From: Triplophysa rosa
Lineage: Eukaryota > Chordata > Actinopteri > Cypriniformes > Nemacheilidae
Direction of reading: 5' to 3'
DNA: 64,000 nucleotides
NCBI RefSeq assembly: GCF_024868665.1
Contig: NC_079907.1
Coordinates: forward strand, 14,157,706 to 14,221,705
The position numbers and the translations under genes are program-made. Below the pieces are notes generated by a model. The model was not told where the DNA came from, searched no databases, and saw only the letters and a list, made by a program, of their open reading frames with translations. Of this stretch, positions 54,293-64,000 are shown piece by piece (the stretch's first letter is position 1; every line of letters begins with the position of its first letter).

Positions 54293-55437
54293 GTAAAGGA
54301 GCACCAGATTTGAATGAGCCTCTTCATGTTTCTGTCCGGCTTGCTTAAGCATGAATTATTAAAGATGAGAGCTTGCTGTCTGCACTTACAGTGCGTGGCC
54401 ATCTGAAACAGGAATCACTGATTCAGACCTTGCTCCCATACATAAATACACACGCTGTCACACATGCATGAACAGATTGACATGTCACATTTTAGCCTCC
54501 CGTGGTTTTTAAAGAGAGAGGAAAGTGGCTTCAGATCGTGAGTCATTCTGGATCATATGGAGGAGGATCTCCTTTAACACATTTGCATAACTGCTGCAGA
54601 ACAAAAAAGCAACCCACATGTGACGTGTTTTGGGGATTTTCTGTTCATGAATAACCTGATCTCGTGACCTTTTTTGAGAATGCGTGTTTTTATGATAAGA
54701 TTCTGTTTTTTAAAGGTTCAGTGTATGAAATTTAGTGGCATCTAGCGGTGAGGTTGCGAATTGCAACCAACGGCTCCCTCCCCTCTCCGTTTCGAAGCAC
54801 TACGGCAGCTTACACAGAGCTAAGATGTCATCACGTTTTCGCCTTTTTACCGAAGGAGATAGTAGCCCTCATTTATCAGATGATCGTAAGCCAGAAAACT
54901 GCGTACACTTGTTTCCACGCAAAACTTGGCATTTATCAATATGGACGTGAGCGGTTGCTACGATCAAATCTCACGACAGGTCTCATCTCGTGTACACAAG
55001 TTTTGAGATAAGGTGAAGGTCCGTGTACGCTTAACCCTTTTGATAACTGAAAAGGAATAATGACAAATATATATATTTTTTCGTTTAGTATAACAAATTT
55101 AAAAAAAGATTCCGAAGCGATTTCTTAGTTTCATTACATTAACAAAGTATTTTCTTTTCTGGCTTAATTATATGAACATTTGATTGTTTGAAATTACAGA
55201 GTTAACGGGTGCTTTGGTGTAAAAAACGTATGAGATTTTAGGCTACTTCTAAGGCTAAGATAATTTACGACAATTCAAATACACAATTAAAAGTAAAACA
55301 TTTAAAACTACAATAATCAATATTATTACAAGCAAAGTTTATCTATTTGCAAGGTGATAGCTTCTTTGTTTGACAAATAGGCATTCCAAGGAAAACAGAC
55401 AACACGCATGCTTTAATGTTTTTTTATTTGTGTGACG

Positions 55438-55565
55438 TTTATTTGTGCTTGGGTGTGTGTGAAAGACGCACATTGGGTCACAGCTCGAGGTTGCCTGGCT
55501 TTGTGTGGCAGGCTCCAGGCCGGTTTGTGGGGGCTGAAGACCGCTGCTTCTTGCCTCCAACAGAT
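55438..55565 (-). other. Candidate 3'-terminal exon with polyadenylation signal, unrecognised
   Basis: On the minus strand a pyrimidine-rich tract ends in CTCTTTCAG at 55566, followed by about 120 bp of GC-richer sequence open in two frames and then AATAAA (55438-55443), with a second AATAAA at 55424-55429. This resembles the last exon of a gene reading toward the left terminus of the composite transposon. The product is not recognised. Confidence 0.3.
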
Positions 55566-56009
55566 CTGAAAGAGAAAAAATAAATGAAGCAAAGATAAAA
55601 CTGCGTGTGCTTGATTTAACCAGCCTGAAATGCAAGATTAGCAGCATTAGCAACATTTATCCTCTTTAGAAACATGCATCTATCACCTCCGCCACATTTT
55701 TTCTTCACCTAAATGAAGAAAATTGTAAAAACATTTACATATAAACCTTATTATATAATTGCGCCGCAAAAGTGATCAGTAATTTACAGTATATCTGAAT
55801 TCGCTTTTACATTAACACATTAATGTAGGCTAACTCAAACAAAGTTCTTCGAGGCTGAAGTCAGATTATAATTTTGTTTAAATGCATGATACAACCGAAG
55901 TAATTTAAAACAACTTTCAGTGTAAAAATAATACTGAAACGATATCACATTTGCGGTGATATTTACAAAACATAAATATCCAATAAAAATACAAGTTTAG
56001 TTCACTACG

Positions 56010-59000
56010 TATGGAAGTATTTCAATGCCATTAGTCTTTGAAGCAAAAAAGCATGTTGAATTACCACTAATCAAAAATAAAGCTGTTGCATTACCAGTGC
56101 TTGCATTTTTAGAGTCTGCAATTCAATATGGTTGTATATTTAAGCTGTGAATATTTCAAATTGAAACATTTCACGCACAATTTCACCGTTAAAAAGTTCA
56201 ATAATCAAAATTCGCCTTTTAAATTTCACTTATACAATTCAACTTGTTATAAAATACAACCTTAAATTTTCGACAGACAATTTTCAGTCCATATTATTTC
56301 GGTTTAAAAATTCGCTTCCACAAATTCAGTGGTTCAAATTCGACTTGAAATTCAAAGTTTCACATCCGGGAATCCCAGGAGAAGCAATAGAGCGCCGATT
56401 CCGCCAATGCATGATCTCTACCTGCTGCCTGACCGCTTCACCAGCAGGTGGTGCAAGTCGCTTCTGACGAAGACCAAAGCAAGAAATGCAGATACTTTTT
56501 ATATGTTTGCAGCACAGTCCACTCATCTGCTCGATTAAGTGAATTTATTTGATCTCATAGATCTCTTCTTATGCATCATCAACATCAGAAATTTTAGGTT
56601 TCCTGCTCTGGCTCGAAGGAATTAAGTTATTTTTTACTTCAGCACATCGTGTTCACATAAATACTATGCATCATCAGCATTTACAGGACATGTATTGTGT
56701 TTGAAGCGGTCAAATAACTGAGATCTCAACTAGGAGCTTATTGACCCGTACTCTCCCATGTGCTTCTGTTTATATGAAGTAGCTGCAATCTCAATAAACA
56801 TTCTTTTTATTTTCCTTGCGTGATCTTGTTTTAATTTGAGACTCTCAGAACATGCTGGATGTTGTGGAATTGTGGAAACGTTCGTTTGTTAATACGAGAC
56901 AGAAAAACTGATATTTTAGCCAAGCGAACTTCTTGAGCAGGCCAGATAAAATAGACCAGATAAAAATAGTCAGCACTTTCTTTAGAACCCGACTAGACCC
57001 GAAACGTCTTGTGCAGCCTGCAGCCAAGCAAGATACCTCACGGCGTTATGGATCTATACGCGCAAAGATAAAAACTTTTGTTGCATGCTGTGTGCGTTTC
57101 CCAATAATGTGCCACACACGAACATGCGAGTATGACTACACGCTAATTGCTTGAGTTGCTGTCTGTTCATTAAATGCTAAAATGTCAATCACTCACGGTA
57201 TATTAACCTAATTATGTCTTGTAAAGTTTGGCGTAACACATATTTGTTGTTTACCTAACCATAAAATGTAATTAATTTGTGTCTTTCGGGGCGATTGGTA
57301 AAAGCACATTCATTATAAATTACCAGAGACCCGATGCCATATCGGACACGACCTGTGCCCAAGGCATATTTTGTCAATGTTTTAGACCCGAAGCCGCTGG
57401 GACACACGAGGACCTCTCTAACATACACCTCAACGCAAGTCAGTTTGCATGGCCGAGCAGTGAAAAATATATTTAATTACTGGTCAGAAAACAATATGAG
57501 TGCTCCATGGCAATATACACAACTATCTGTAGATGTTGCTGTTTGGCAACATCTACAGATGTTATAATAATTTTTAATCTATATGCTCACATAATAAGTC
57601 AACATATTGTTAAATTTATGCATTTTAAATCACAGAAATACACTGAAACCACGTTGGAGAAACACGTAATGTACGTGTCTAAAATGTATGTGTACAGTTC
57701 AGTTAAATTATCAAATTTACCCTCTTTAAACTTACGCTAAACATTTAGCTGAATATCCACAACATGTATGGTGGCATGGTGGAACAAAAACGTTATAAGC
57801 TTGCAAGATTTGCTAAGGGCCTACTATGCCCCTTTAGCGTCCACGGACCACGCCATCACGGCCGGTGTACCATGCTAAAACGCTTAATGTTGCTTAATCT
57901 TCAGACCAGATGATTAGTATAGCCTACACCTTTTTAATAACCGTAGGCTACAGAAATGCGGAAGAGCCCTAAATATGAATGCAAAAAGCACAAAATGACA
58001 CAATGAGAATTTTAGCATGTCCCCCCGTATTTCTCACATAATACCAGAACTAGGTATAGGTGTCTTTATTGTTGCAGTATTTCAGTTTGTTTTTTTATTC
58101 ATTCGTTCATACAATAGGTTACAATTGGCTTTATTTTGTTTGCGTTCTCAGATTTCAGATGAAAAGTATAGGCATAATTATTTCCATTGATATTTCTCTT
58201 TTAAGTGGTGTAGTTATTCCTTTGTTTAAGTTACATTTATATCCTACATTTACTAAATATTTTACAATTACGTTTTTAAGAAAAGACTGTTATTTATATT
58301 GTAGATTATTTTACGTTCTGATGAAAAATTGTTCCTGGCTTGTTCTTACATCTGTTTTCATTACTATTTCAGTTAGCCTACTACTATTGTCTGTTTAAAA
58401 TGTATAATTATTGCTATTTTTCCTATTTAGTTTTAAACCGAAATAAAATGTTTTATTTGAATTTAAATGTTAAGTTTATTGTGATGGTGTTATGTAACTA
58501 ATGTAATGATTTAAAAACTTGTTGTCTTGTTTTCTGGCACATTTAATCAGATACCATTGCATGTGTCATTCAAATAGCTTCATGCAATTAGCTTATTTTA
58601 TTCAAACACAGTATGATTCAGTAATTGACTGTAACATACAATTTTCTCATCCTCGAAACTCAAACCATTATTTGATGACTTAAGATCGTGCTTATCAAAA
58701 GCACGATTTTATGTTTGCATTTGGCGAGCTACAGAAATTATATTTTGCGTGCATATGATACGCATGTGTTTTGCGTGCACTTTTTATGTACATACCGACT
58801 TAACCCACACCATACCAAGGGGGTAATCATATGCACGTAAAAAGTAATGAATGCGTATAAATAGCAAGCCAAATACAAACATAAACTCTTACTATAGATA
58901 GGCAGTACTAGTAGATCGGGTAGGATATTTAAATAATTAAATTAATATTATAAATGTATGAATAGTCCACTGATTCCAGGCCACCTGGAATTGTCCCCGT

Positions 59001-59639
59001 GCTCCATGTCCGTTCCAGGGCTGATAGTGGTGAGCTAAGCTGCCAGTACAAGAAACAATTATTTTTTTCTTGATGATGCATAAGAGATCTATGAGATCAA
59101 ATAAATTCACTTAATCGAGCAGATGAGTGGACTGTGCTGCAAACATATAAAAAGTATCTGCATTTCTTGCTTTGGTCTTCGTCAGAAGCGACTTGCACCA
59201 CCTGCTGGTGAAGCGGTCAGGCAGCAGGTAGAGATCATGCATTGGCGGAATCGGCGCTCTATTGCTTCTCCTGGGATTCCCGGATGTGAAACTTTGAATT
59301 TCAAGTCGAATTTGAACCACTGAATTTGTGGAAGCGAATTTTTAAACCGAAATAATATGGACTGAAAATTGTCTGTCGAAAATTAAAGGTTGTATTTTAT
59401 AACAAGTTGAATTTTTTAAGTGAAATTTAAAAGGCGAATTTTGATTATTGAACTTTTTAACGGTGAAATTGTGCGTGAAATGTTTCAATTTGAAATATTC
59501 ACAGCTTAAATATACAACCATATTGAATTGCAGACTCTAAAAATGCAAGCACTGGTAATGCAACAGCTTTATTTTTGATTAGTGGTAATTCAACATGCTT
59601 TTTTGCTTCAAAGACTAATGGCATTGAAATACTTCCATA
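56010..59639. mobile_element. Foldback element 1, 3.6 kb with about 570-bp inverted arms
   Basis: Arms 56010-56582 and 59069-59639 are inverted copies differing by only a few bases and a 3-bp indel; the termini are TATGGAAGTATTTCAATGCC. It is flanked by the direct repeat ACTACG (56004-56009 and 59640-59645), which gives a 6-bp target duplication. The 2.5-kb AT-rich centre has frames up to 112 codons (58060-58398, hydrophobic, low complexity) but no recognisable transposase. Each arm carries a 66-69-codon frame on both strands that is a by-product of the duplicated sequence. Confidence 0.85.
57525..57560. repeat. Perfect 15-bp hairpin
   Basis: ATCTGTAGATGTTGC (57525-57539), 6-nt loop, exact inverse (57546-57560), in the centre of foldback element 1. 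Confidence 0.9.
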
Positions 59640-59913
59640 ACTACGCCCAGTGCTTGACCGCAGAGTGATGTCTTTCCAAACTGTTTTTACTTCCTTTATT
59701 CCTTTTAAGGTAAAGTTTCAATTCTAAATCGGAAAAGTTCCTCTTTTTGGCCAGATTACGTTTCTCCATGTCGCAAAATCTAGGGGCGAGGTGCCTACAC
59801 CCTGAATTTATAGGGGAGTATATGTAAATTACACAAGTGCAATTTCTGTCGAGTGAAAGAACTCCGCAAATTATCCTGTCTCCAGTTTATTTTCTGAAAT
59901 GAATGGTGTCTAG

Positions 59914-62062
59914 TATGGAGGACTAAACCTGCAAAAATTATAAATAAATTAATGTATAAATAAATAAATATATAAACGAATAAATGTAATAATATGAAAA
60001 TAAATACAGGAATGAATGGTTTGATAAAACAAAATAATTCGTTTTAGCTATTATTGATCTTAGCTTTAACTTTTCTTTTCATTTTTTAAATTGATTTATT
60101 ATTTTTTGTGTCCATTTTTAATTATTTTTAATTATTATTATTTTTTATTTTTAGATTATTTTATTTATCATTTCCTTTTATTTTTACATTTATTTATTTA
60201 TACGTTTATTTATTTTTATATTTATTTATTATCGCATGTATTTATTTCCACTTTTATTTATTTATTCTTGTATTTATTCTTACTTTTCTGTGTCTTGTAT
60301 GATAATTAGATGGGTTGGTCTTGCCTACTATTGGTTCAGCGTAGATTGAAGCGTTTGATCGATTACTCTTGACTTGTTTTGGACTAACGTCACGTCACTC
60401 ACTGATCGTTTGCTTCGTGTATAACGATTTATGGCGTGCGCACAATTAGCTAGAGAGTTACAGCATTTAGCCAATGAAGTCGATAACCATGCATCAAATG
60501 ACTGTGTGTCATTCAGATTAGATGCACTTATTGATGATTTATTACAGATTGACGGCGAGATAAATGACAAAGTTCTCCCTCGGTTGTTAGCCTCTTTGCA
60601 GCACATTCAAAGTCTGTGCGAGTCAGAGGGTGCTATGCTATGGTGGGTTACAGTTCAACTGGTGAAAATCATAAAGCACAAAATGTAATAAGGTTTAACT
60701 ACACAGATGAGCTTGTAAACCGAAGTCGCAAGCTAACGCTTTGTCAAAGTGATAGTTATAAGCAGCCTTTCGGTTAGAAAAAGCGTAAAGATTTAATGTA
60801 ACATGATGTAACATAATGTAAATGAATTGAGACATAGTGAACTTAAGTCACAAGTTAACACGGTAGTAATGAGCATCGTTCTTTCACTACAGGGGCCATC
60901 AAATGGAAACCATTCCTTCTAAAAAGACGTGGTTACTAAACGGTACTCGTAAACTACATTCCATAAGAGATAAATAACACAGAGGTCACAAGTTAAAACG
61001 GGCATATTCCCTTGATTCATCCAGCTGCATATTGTTGTGTGACATCTTGATATTATTGCAAAGATCCGCAGCAGCTAGCATTGCGAAATAGCTTAGTGTG
61101 ATTGTTACCGTAGTGACACGCTGCCTCCTTTATTGTATGGGTACGAATCCCGTGTCAAATCGCTTTATTTATTTTTTCACCTCGCTTCAGCCGTTACGGG
61201 CGATCATACCAATAATTTGCAATCTTAACAAGAATGTCAAAATCATGTAACAAGAAAGTCTGTGTTTATTAGACATCTTAATATCAAGTCGTCTTGTGCT
61301 TTCAGAATCGACGAATCTGCTGAGGTCGTTCATGCACCTCTTTGGCAGAGGACCTGTAACCGGAACTTGGTCACCACCTTAGCACCCCCTGACTCGCACA
61401 GATTTTGAAGAACTTTGTCATTTATCTCTCCGTCAATCTGTAATAAATCTCAATAAATGCATCTAATCTGAATGACACATAGTCATTTGATGCATGGTTA
61501 TCGACTTCATTGGCTAAATGCTGTAACTCTCTAGCTAATTGTGCGCACGCCATTAAACGTTATACACGAAGCAAACGATCAGTGAGTGACGTGACGTTAG
61601 TCCAAAACAAGTCAAGAGTAATCGATCAAACGCTTCAATCTACGCTGAACCAATAGTAGGCAAGACCAACCCATCTAATTATCATACAAGACACAGAAAA
61701 GTAAGAATAAATACAAGAATAAATAAATAAAAGTGGAAATAAATACATGCGATAATAAATAAATATAAAAATAAATAAACGTATAAATAAATAAATGTAA
61801 AAATAAAAGGAAAGGATAAATAAAATAATCTAAAAATAAAAAATAATAATAATTAAAAATAATTAAAAATGGACACAAAAAATAATAAATCAATTTAAAA
61901 AATGAAAAGAAAAGTTAAAGCTAAGATCAATAATAGCTAAAACGAATTATTTTGTTTTATCAAACCATTCATTCCTGTATTTATTTTCATATTATTACAT
62001 TTATATATTTATTTATTTATACATTCATTTATTTATAATTTTTGCAGGTTTAGTCCTCCATA
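59914..62062. mobile_element. Foldback element 2, 2.15 kb with about 700-bp inverted arms
   Basis: Arms 59914-60635 and 61380-62062 are inverted copies with termini TATGGAGGACTAAACCTGC. They differ by scattered substitutions, a 12-bp indel in the ATAAA-rich part, and indels in the coding part. An AT-rich TTTATTTATT section (60060-60290 and its inverse) is followed by a small frame in each arm. The 744-bp centre has no recognised gene. No target duplication was found at the flanks (GTGTCTAG and GGTTGTGT). Confidence 0.85.
60431..60688 (+). CDS. 85-codon frame in the left arm of foldback element 2, unrecognised
   Basis: Starts MACAQLARELQHLANEVDNH, helical and acidic, continuing through RLDALIDDLLQIDGEINDKV and a leucine-rich stretch. 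The last 18 codons (after CESEGA) run past the inverted arm into the element centre and are probably not part of the original frame. The same coding sequence is present inverted in the right arm (start at 61552), where it has lost 30 nt in frame and one base out of frame. It could be the first coding exon of the parent transposon. I do not recognise the family. Confidence 0.4.
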   Translation: MACAQLARELQHLANEVDNHASNDCVSFRLDALIDDLLQIDGEINDKVLPRLLASLQHIQSLCESEGAMLWWVTVQLVKIIKHKM

Positions 62063-62514
62063 GGTTGTGTGACGTGTTTGATAAATGAGGGCCAATGCAT
62101 TTACGAAACGCGCTCTGTAGTGCAGTTGGTCTGTTTAGGGCTACTGTAGAAACAATATGGCGAATTTCATGCAAGGGGACCTGCGGTGTATTTAGATAGA
62201 AATAGCTCATTCTAGTGTAATAAAAACAACGCTTTATTATGTAAGGTCTTTGTACATCTCTGAAGACACAGTCATCTGTAGCATATTGCATTTCTGTCAA
62301 TAGATCCTCCAAAAATTACACACAGCACCTATAAATTGATTGATTTAGCATTCATATCTTGTCCTACATAGGGGGGAGATTTGTTTGCACAAAATAACTA
62401 ACTGATCTAATTAATGTAGATGAGAATGCATTGACAAAAACTCACATTTTTTATTTTGTTTATATGTATATGCCTGTAATAGCACTCAAAATATAAATTG
62501 CTAAGGTGATATGT

Positions 62515-62820
62515 AAAGAAACAGCTCATCCAAAAATGAAAATTCTGGAACAAAAAGTTAAACAAACCATGTTCCAACCATGGTTAAATTTAATTGTTGT
62601 GCTAAACACATGAGAAGTTATTCTGGGGCACTATTGACTACTATACAGTAGGAAAAACTGCTATGGTAGTCAATGGTGCCCCAGAACTGTTTGGTTTCCA
62701 ACATTCTTCAAAATACCTTCTTTTGTGTGTAACAGGTCAAAGAAACGTATACAGGTTCGGAAACAACTTGGGAATGAGTAAATGATGACAGAATTTTCAT
62801 TTTTGGGTAAACTATCCCTA
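62515..62820. mobile_element. Family C element, full length but worn ends
   Basis: AAAGAAACAGCTCATCCAAAAATG at the left and TTTTTGGGTAAACTATCCCT at the right. The internal TTCTGGGGCACTATTGACTA ... TAGTCAATGGTGCCCCAGAA pair is a foldback like that at 28060-28180. Confidence 0.8.
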
Positions 62821-62876
62821 TAAAATTTTTAATTTTATTATACTGTATGTTCTTTTATCTTATTAAAGGAGTCATA

Positions 62877-63449
62877 TTGCATGGCTAAAACGAATATTAT
62901 TGTTTGTTTTAGATGTAACGCAATGTGTATACATCATTTAAAGTTTAAAAAACGTTGTATTTTCCACATACCGTGCATGTTTGTATCTCCTCTTTGCCCC
63001 GCCTTTCTGAAACGCGCTGATTTTTTACAAAGCTCATCGCTCTGAAAAGCGAGGTGTGCTATGATTGGCCAGTTCACCAGTGCCTAGTGCTTGGTCAAAT
63101 ACTGCAAGCATTTCACGGAAATGTAACGCCTCTTACTATATTCAGAACATCAGGTTCCAAAGCAATTGTACTGATAGACGATACAATGAGATTTACAATT
63201 ACGCCCACATTAACTACGTGTAGATTTGGGCGGTCTTAGTCAAATCATGTTACGAAGTTACGTAGATTCGCCTGGGTGTGGTTACACGAGGTGTTTCAGG
63301 CAAGTCTGTTTGAGTATTCGCTTTTAGATAGAATGCATCTTTTGTTCCCACACTTTCATTTGTGCAATTTTACGTGTCTAATACATGCATTGGCAACTTA
63401 TAACACACCAAAAACACAGAAAAACACGTACTTCCGCCATATGACCCCT
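62877..63449. mobile_element. TTAA-flanked element with AGG(A/G)GTCATAT ends, 573 bp
   Basis: TTAA at 62873-62876 and 63450-63453. Left end AGGAGTCATATTGC, right end CGCCATATGACCCCT. It contains GCGATGAGC-type and GATTGGCCAG sequence but no open transposase. Compatible with piggyBac/Kolobok mobilisation. Confidence 0.85.
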
Positions 63450-63453
63450 TTAA

Positions 63454-64000
63454 TATATTATCTGTAAATAAATAATTGAACTAAATGATTCATTAACTAA
63501 ATGAATACTTTAAGTTAACAGCCCTAATTACATACAAGCCTGATGTTATATCACCTGCTCTGTCCTCGGATGACATCGTCAGTTTATACACAAAGGAATC
63601 ACTGTGATGTCACTGCAGGTTAAACCCATACTAAACACATTAAACATATACTAAACACATTAAACGGTATAAGTGTATGCATGTATGCAACTGTATGGTA
63701 GTGTGATTCAATGTTCTCGGCCTGTAAAACAGCGCGTCTGGAATCAGTATTCAGTCGCTTGATATAGCTCTGCCCATATTTCATTAATGAGCAAAGTGAT
63801 CTCTAAAGCTCGTGCTCTCCTGCTAATCTCACCGGGGATGCCACTGGAGCGGAAAACCAATTCAGCAGTCATACATTAGCTTCTACCCCCTTTCGTTGTG
63901 CTAACACAATGTCTCATGTTATTCTAAATGAGAATACATTTCTCAGACATAAATCCTTCTGCCGGAGGATTTGAGGGCCTTTGAGAAACTTTGGCCTTGT
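63454..64000. other. Intronic stretch without recognised features
   Basis: No inverted ends, exon or microsatellite recognised. A short direct repeat TAAACACATTAAAC occurs near 63633-63665. Confidence 0.4.

Larger units (their letters stand above)
54865..62092. mobile_element. 7.2-kb composite transposon with GCCCTCATTTATCA ends
   Basis: Perfect 14-bp inverted termini (54865-54878 and 62079-62092) lie exactly at the two break points of the family A element. The interior holds about 1.1 kb of its own left sequence, a foldback element (56010-59639), about 270 bp, and a second foldback element (59914-62062) that stops 16 bp from the right terminus. The target duplication is too degraded to size. 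The superfamily is not assigned. A possible terminal exon of an element-encoded gene is at 55438-55565 on the minus strand. Confidence 0.7.
54714..62332. mobile_element. Family A TTAA miniature element split by a 7.2-kb insertion
   Basis: Left part 54714-54864 (AGGTTCAGTGTATGAAATTT ... GAAGGAGATAG) and right part 62093-62332 (ATGCATTTACGAAACGCG ... ACACACAGCACCT). Together they equal one family A element as seen at 30830-33699. The left TTAA (54710-54713) is intact; the right one has become ATAA. Confidence 0.85.
54293..64000 (+). other. Lipase intron 2 (continues right of window)
   Basis: At least 9.7 kb. 7.2 kb of it is one composite insertion in a family A element. 62880-63450 is another TTAA element, and 63454-64000 shows nothing recognised. 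No HGLL or GHSQG lipase exon was found on the plus strand. Confidence 0.8.

Noticed and set aside
56326..56538. Frames of 66-69 codons on both strands, present again at 59111-59323
   Set aside because: The duplication is explained by the inverted arms of foldback element 1; no known domain and both strands equally open.
58060..58398. 112-codon hydrophobic frame in foldback element 1
   Set aside because: T-rich, low-complexity sequence giving a string of Leu/Phe/Ile; multi-helix appearance is a base-composition effect.
60091..60309. Phe/Tyr/Ile-rich frame, repeated inverted at 61675-61893
   Set aside because: Translation of a TTTATTTATT simple repeat that is part of the arms of foldback element 2.
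54293..64000. Third lipase exon
   Set aside because: No HGLL/NW-type or GHSQG-type block after a plausible acceptor on the plus strand; the intron seems to run out of the window.

Overview
This window is vertebrate, almost certainly teleost, DNA and most likely from a cypriniform fish. It has split genes with GT-AG introns, CA/GT and AG microsatellites, and a very high load of DNA transposons. The transposons include many copies of a TTAA-flanked repeat ending AGGGATAGTTCACCC, which is typical of carps and their relatives. No bacterial-type operons, rRNA, tRNA or CRISPR arrays were seen. Most open reading frames in the window are chance frames inside introns.

Two host genes are supported, arranged head to head. 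On the minus strand, 2763-45854 holds the first six coding exons of renalase (rnls). All splice phases agree and the exons give 293 codons; the final exon, about 50 codons in the family, would lie left of position 1. On the plus strand, 47767-54292 holds the first two coding exons of a secreted acid lipase of the gastric/lysosomal family (lipf/lipa-like). They encode a signal peptide and the start of the lipase N-terminal region; the catalytic exons lie beyond 64000. The RNLS-acid lipase neighbourhood is also found in mammals. About 0.6 kb separates the rnls start codon from a possible untranslated first lipase exon, so the two genes may share a bidirectional promoter.

The rest is intron, and it is a layered record of transposition. 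Many elements can be delimited by their own target-site duplications (TSDs): hAT elements by 8-bp TSDs (perfect at 10873, 17594, 18534, 26810, 28722, 39205 and 47975), Tc1 elements by TA, and several miniature families by TTAA. Nesting is common: 4591-7486 (three layers), 17022-18359 (three layers), 18419-20189, 30830-33699, 47160-47690, 50836-53209 and 54714-62332.

The most unusual region is the 7.2-kb insertion at 54865-62092 in the lipase intron. It has 14-bp terminal inverted repeats, splits a miniature element into two halves, and contains two separate long-inverted-repeat (foldback) elements. Their arms are about 570 bp and about 700 bp, both begin TATGGA(A/G)G, and one carries an 85-codon open reading frame within its arms. 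A second notable locus is 4611-6578, a TTAA-flanked element carrying a THAP zinc-finger frame. Its ends match a much shorter TTAA family elsewhere in the window, which suggests a Kolobok-like source of those elements.
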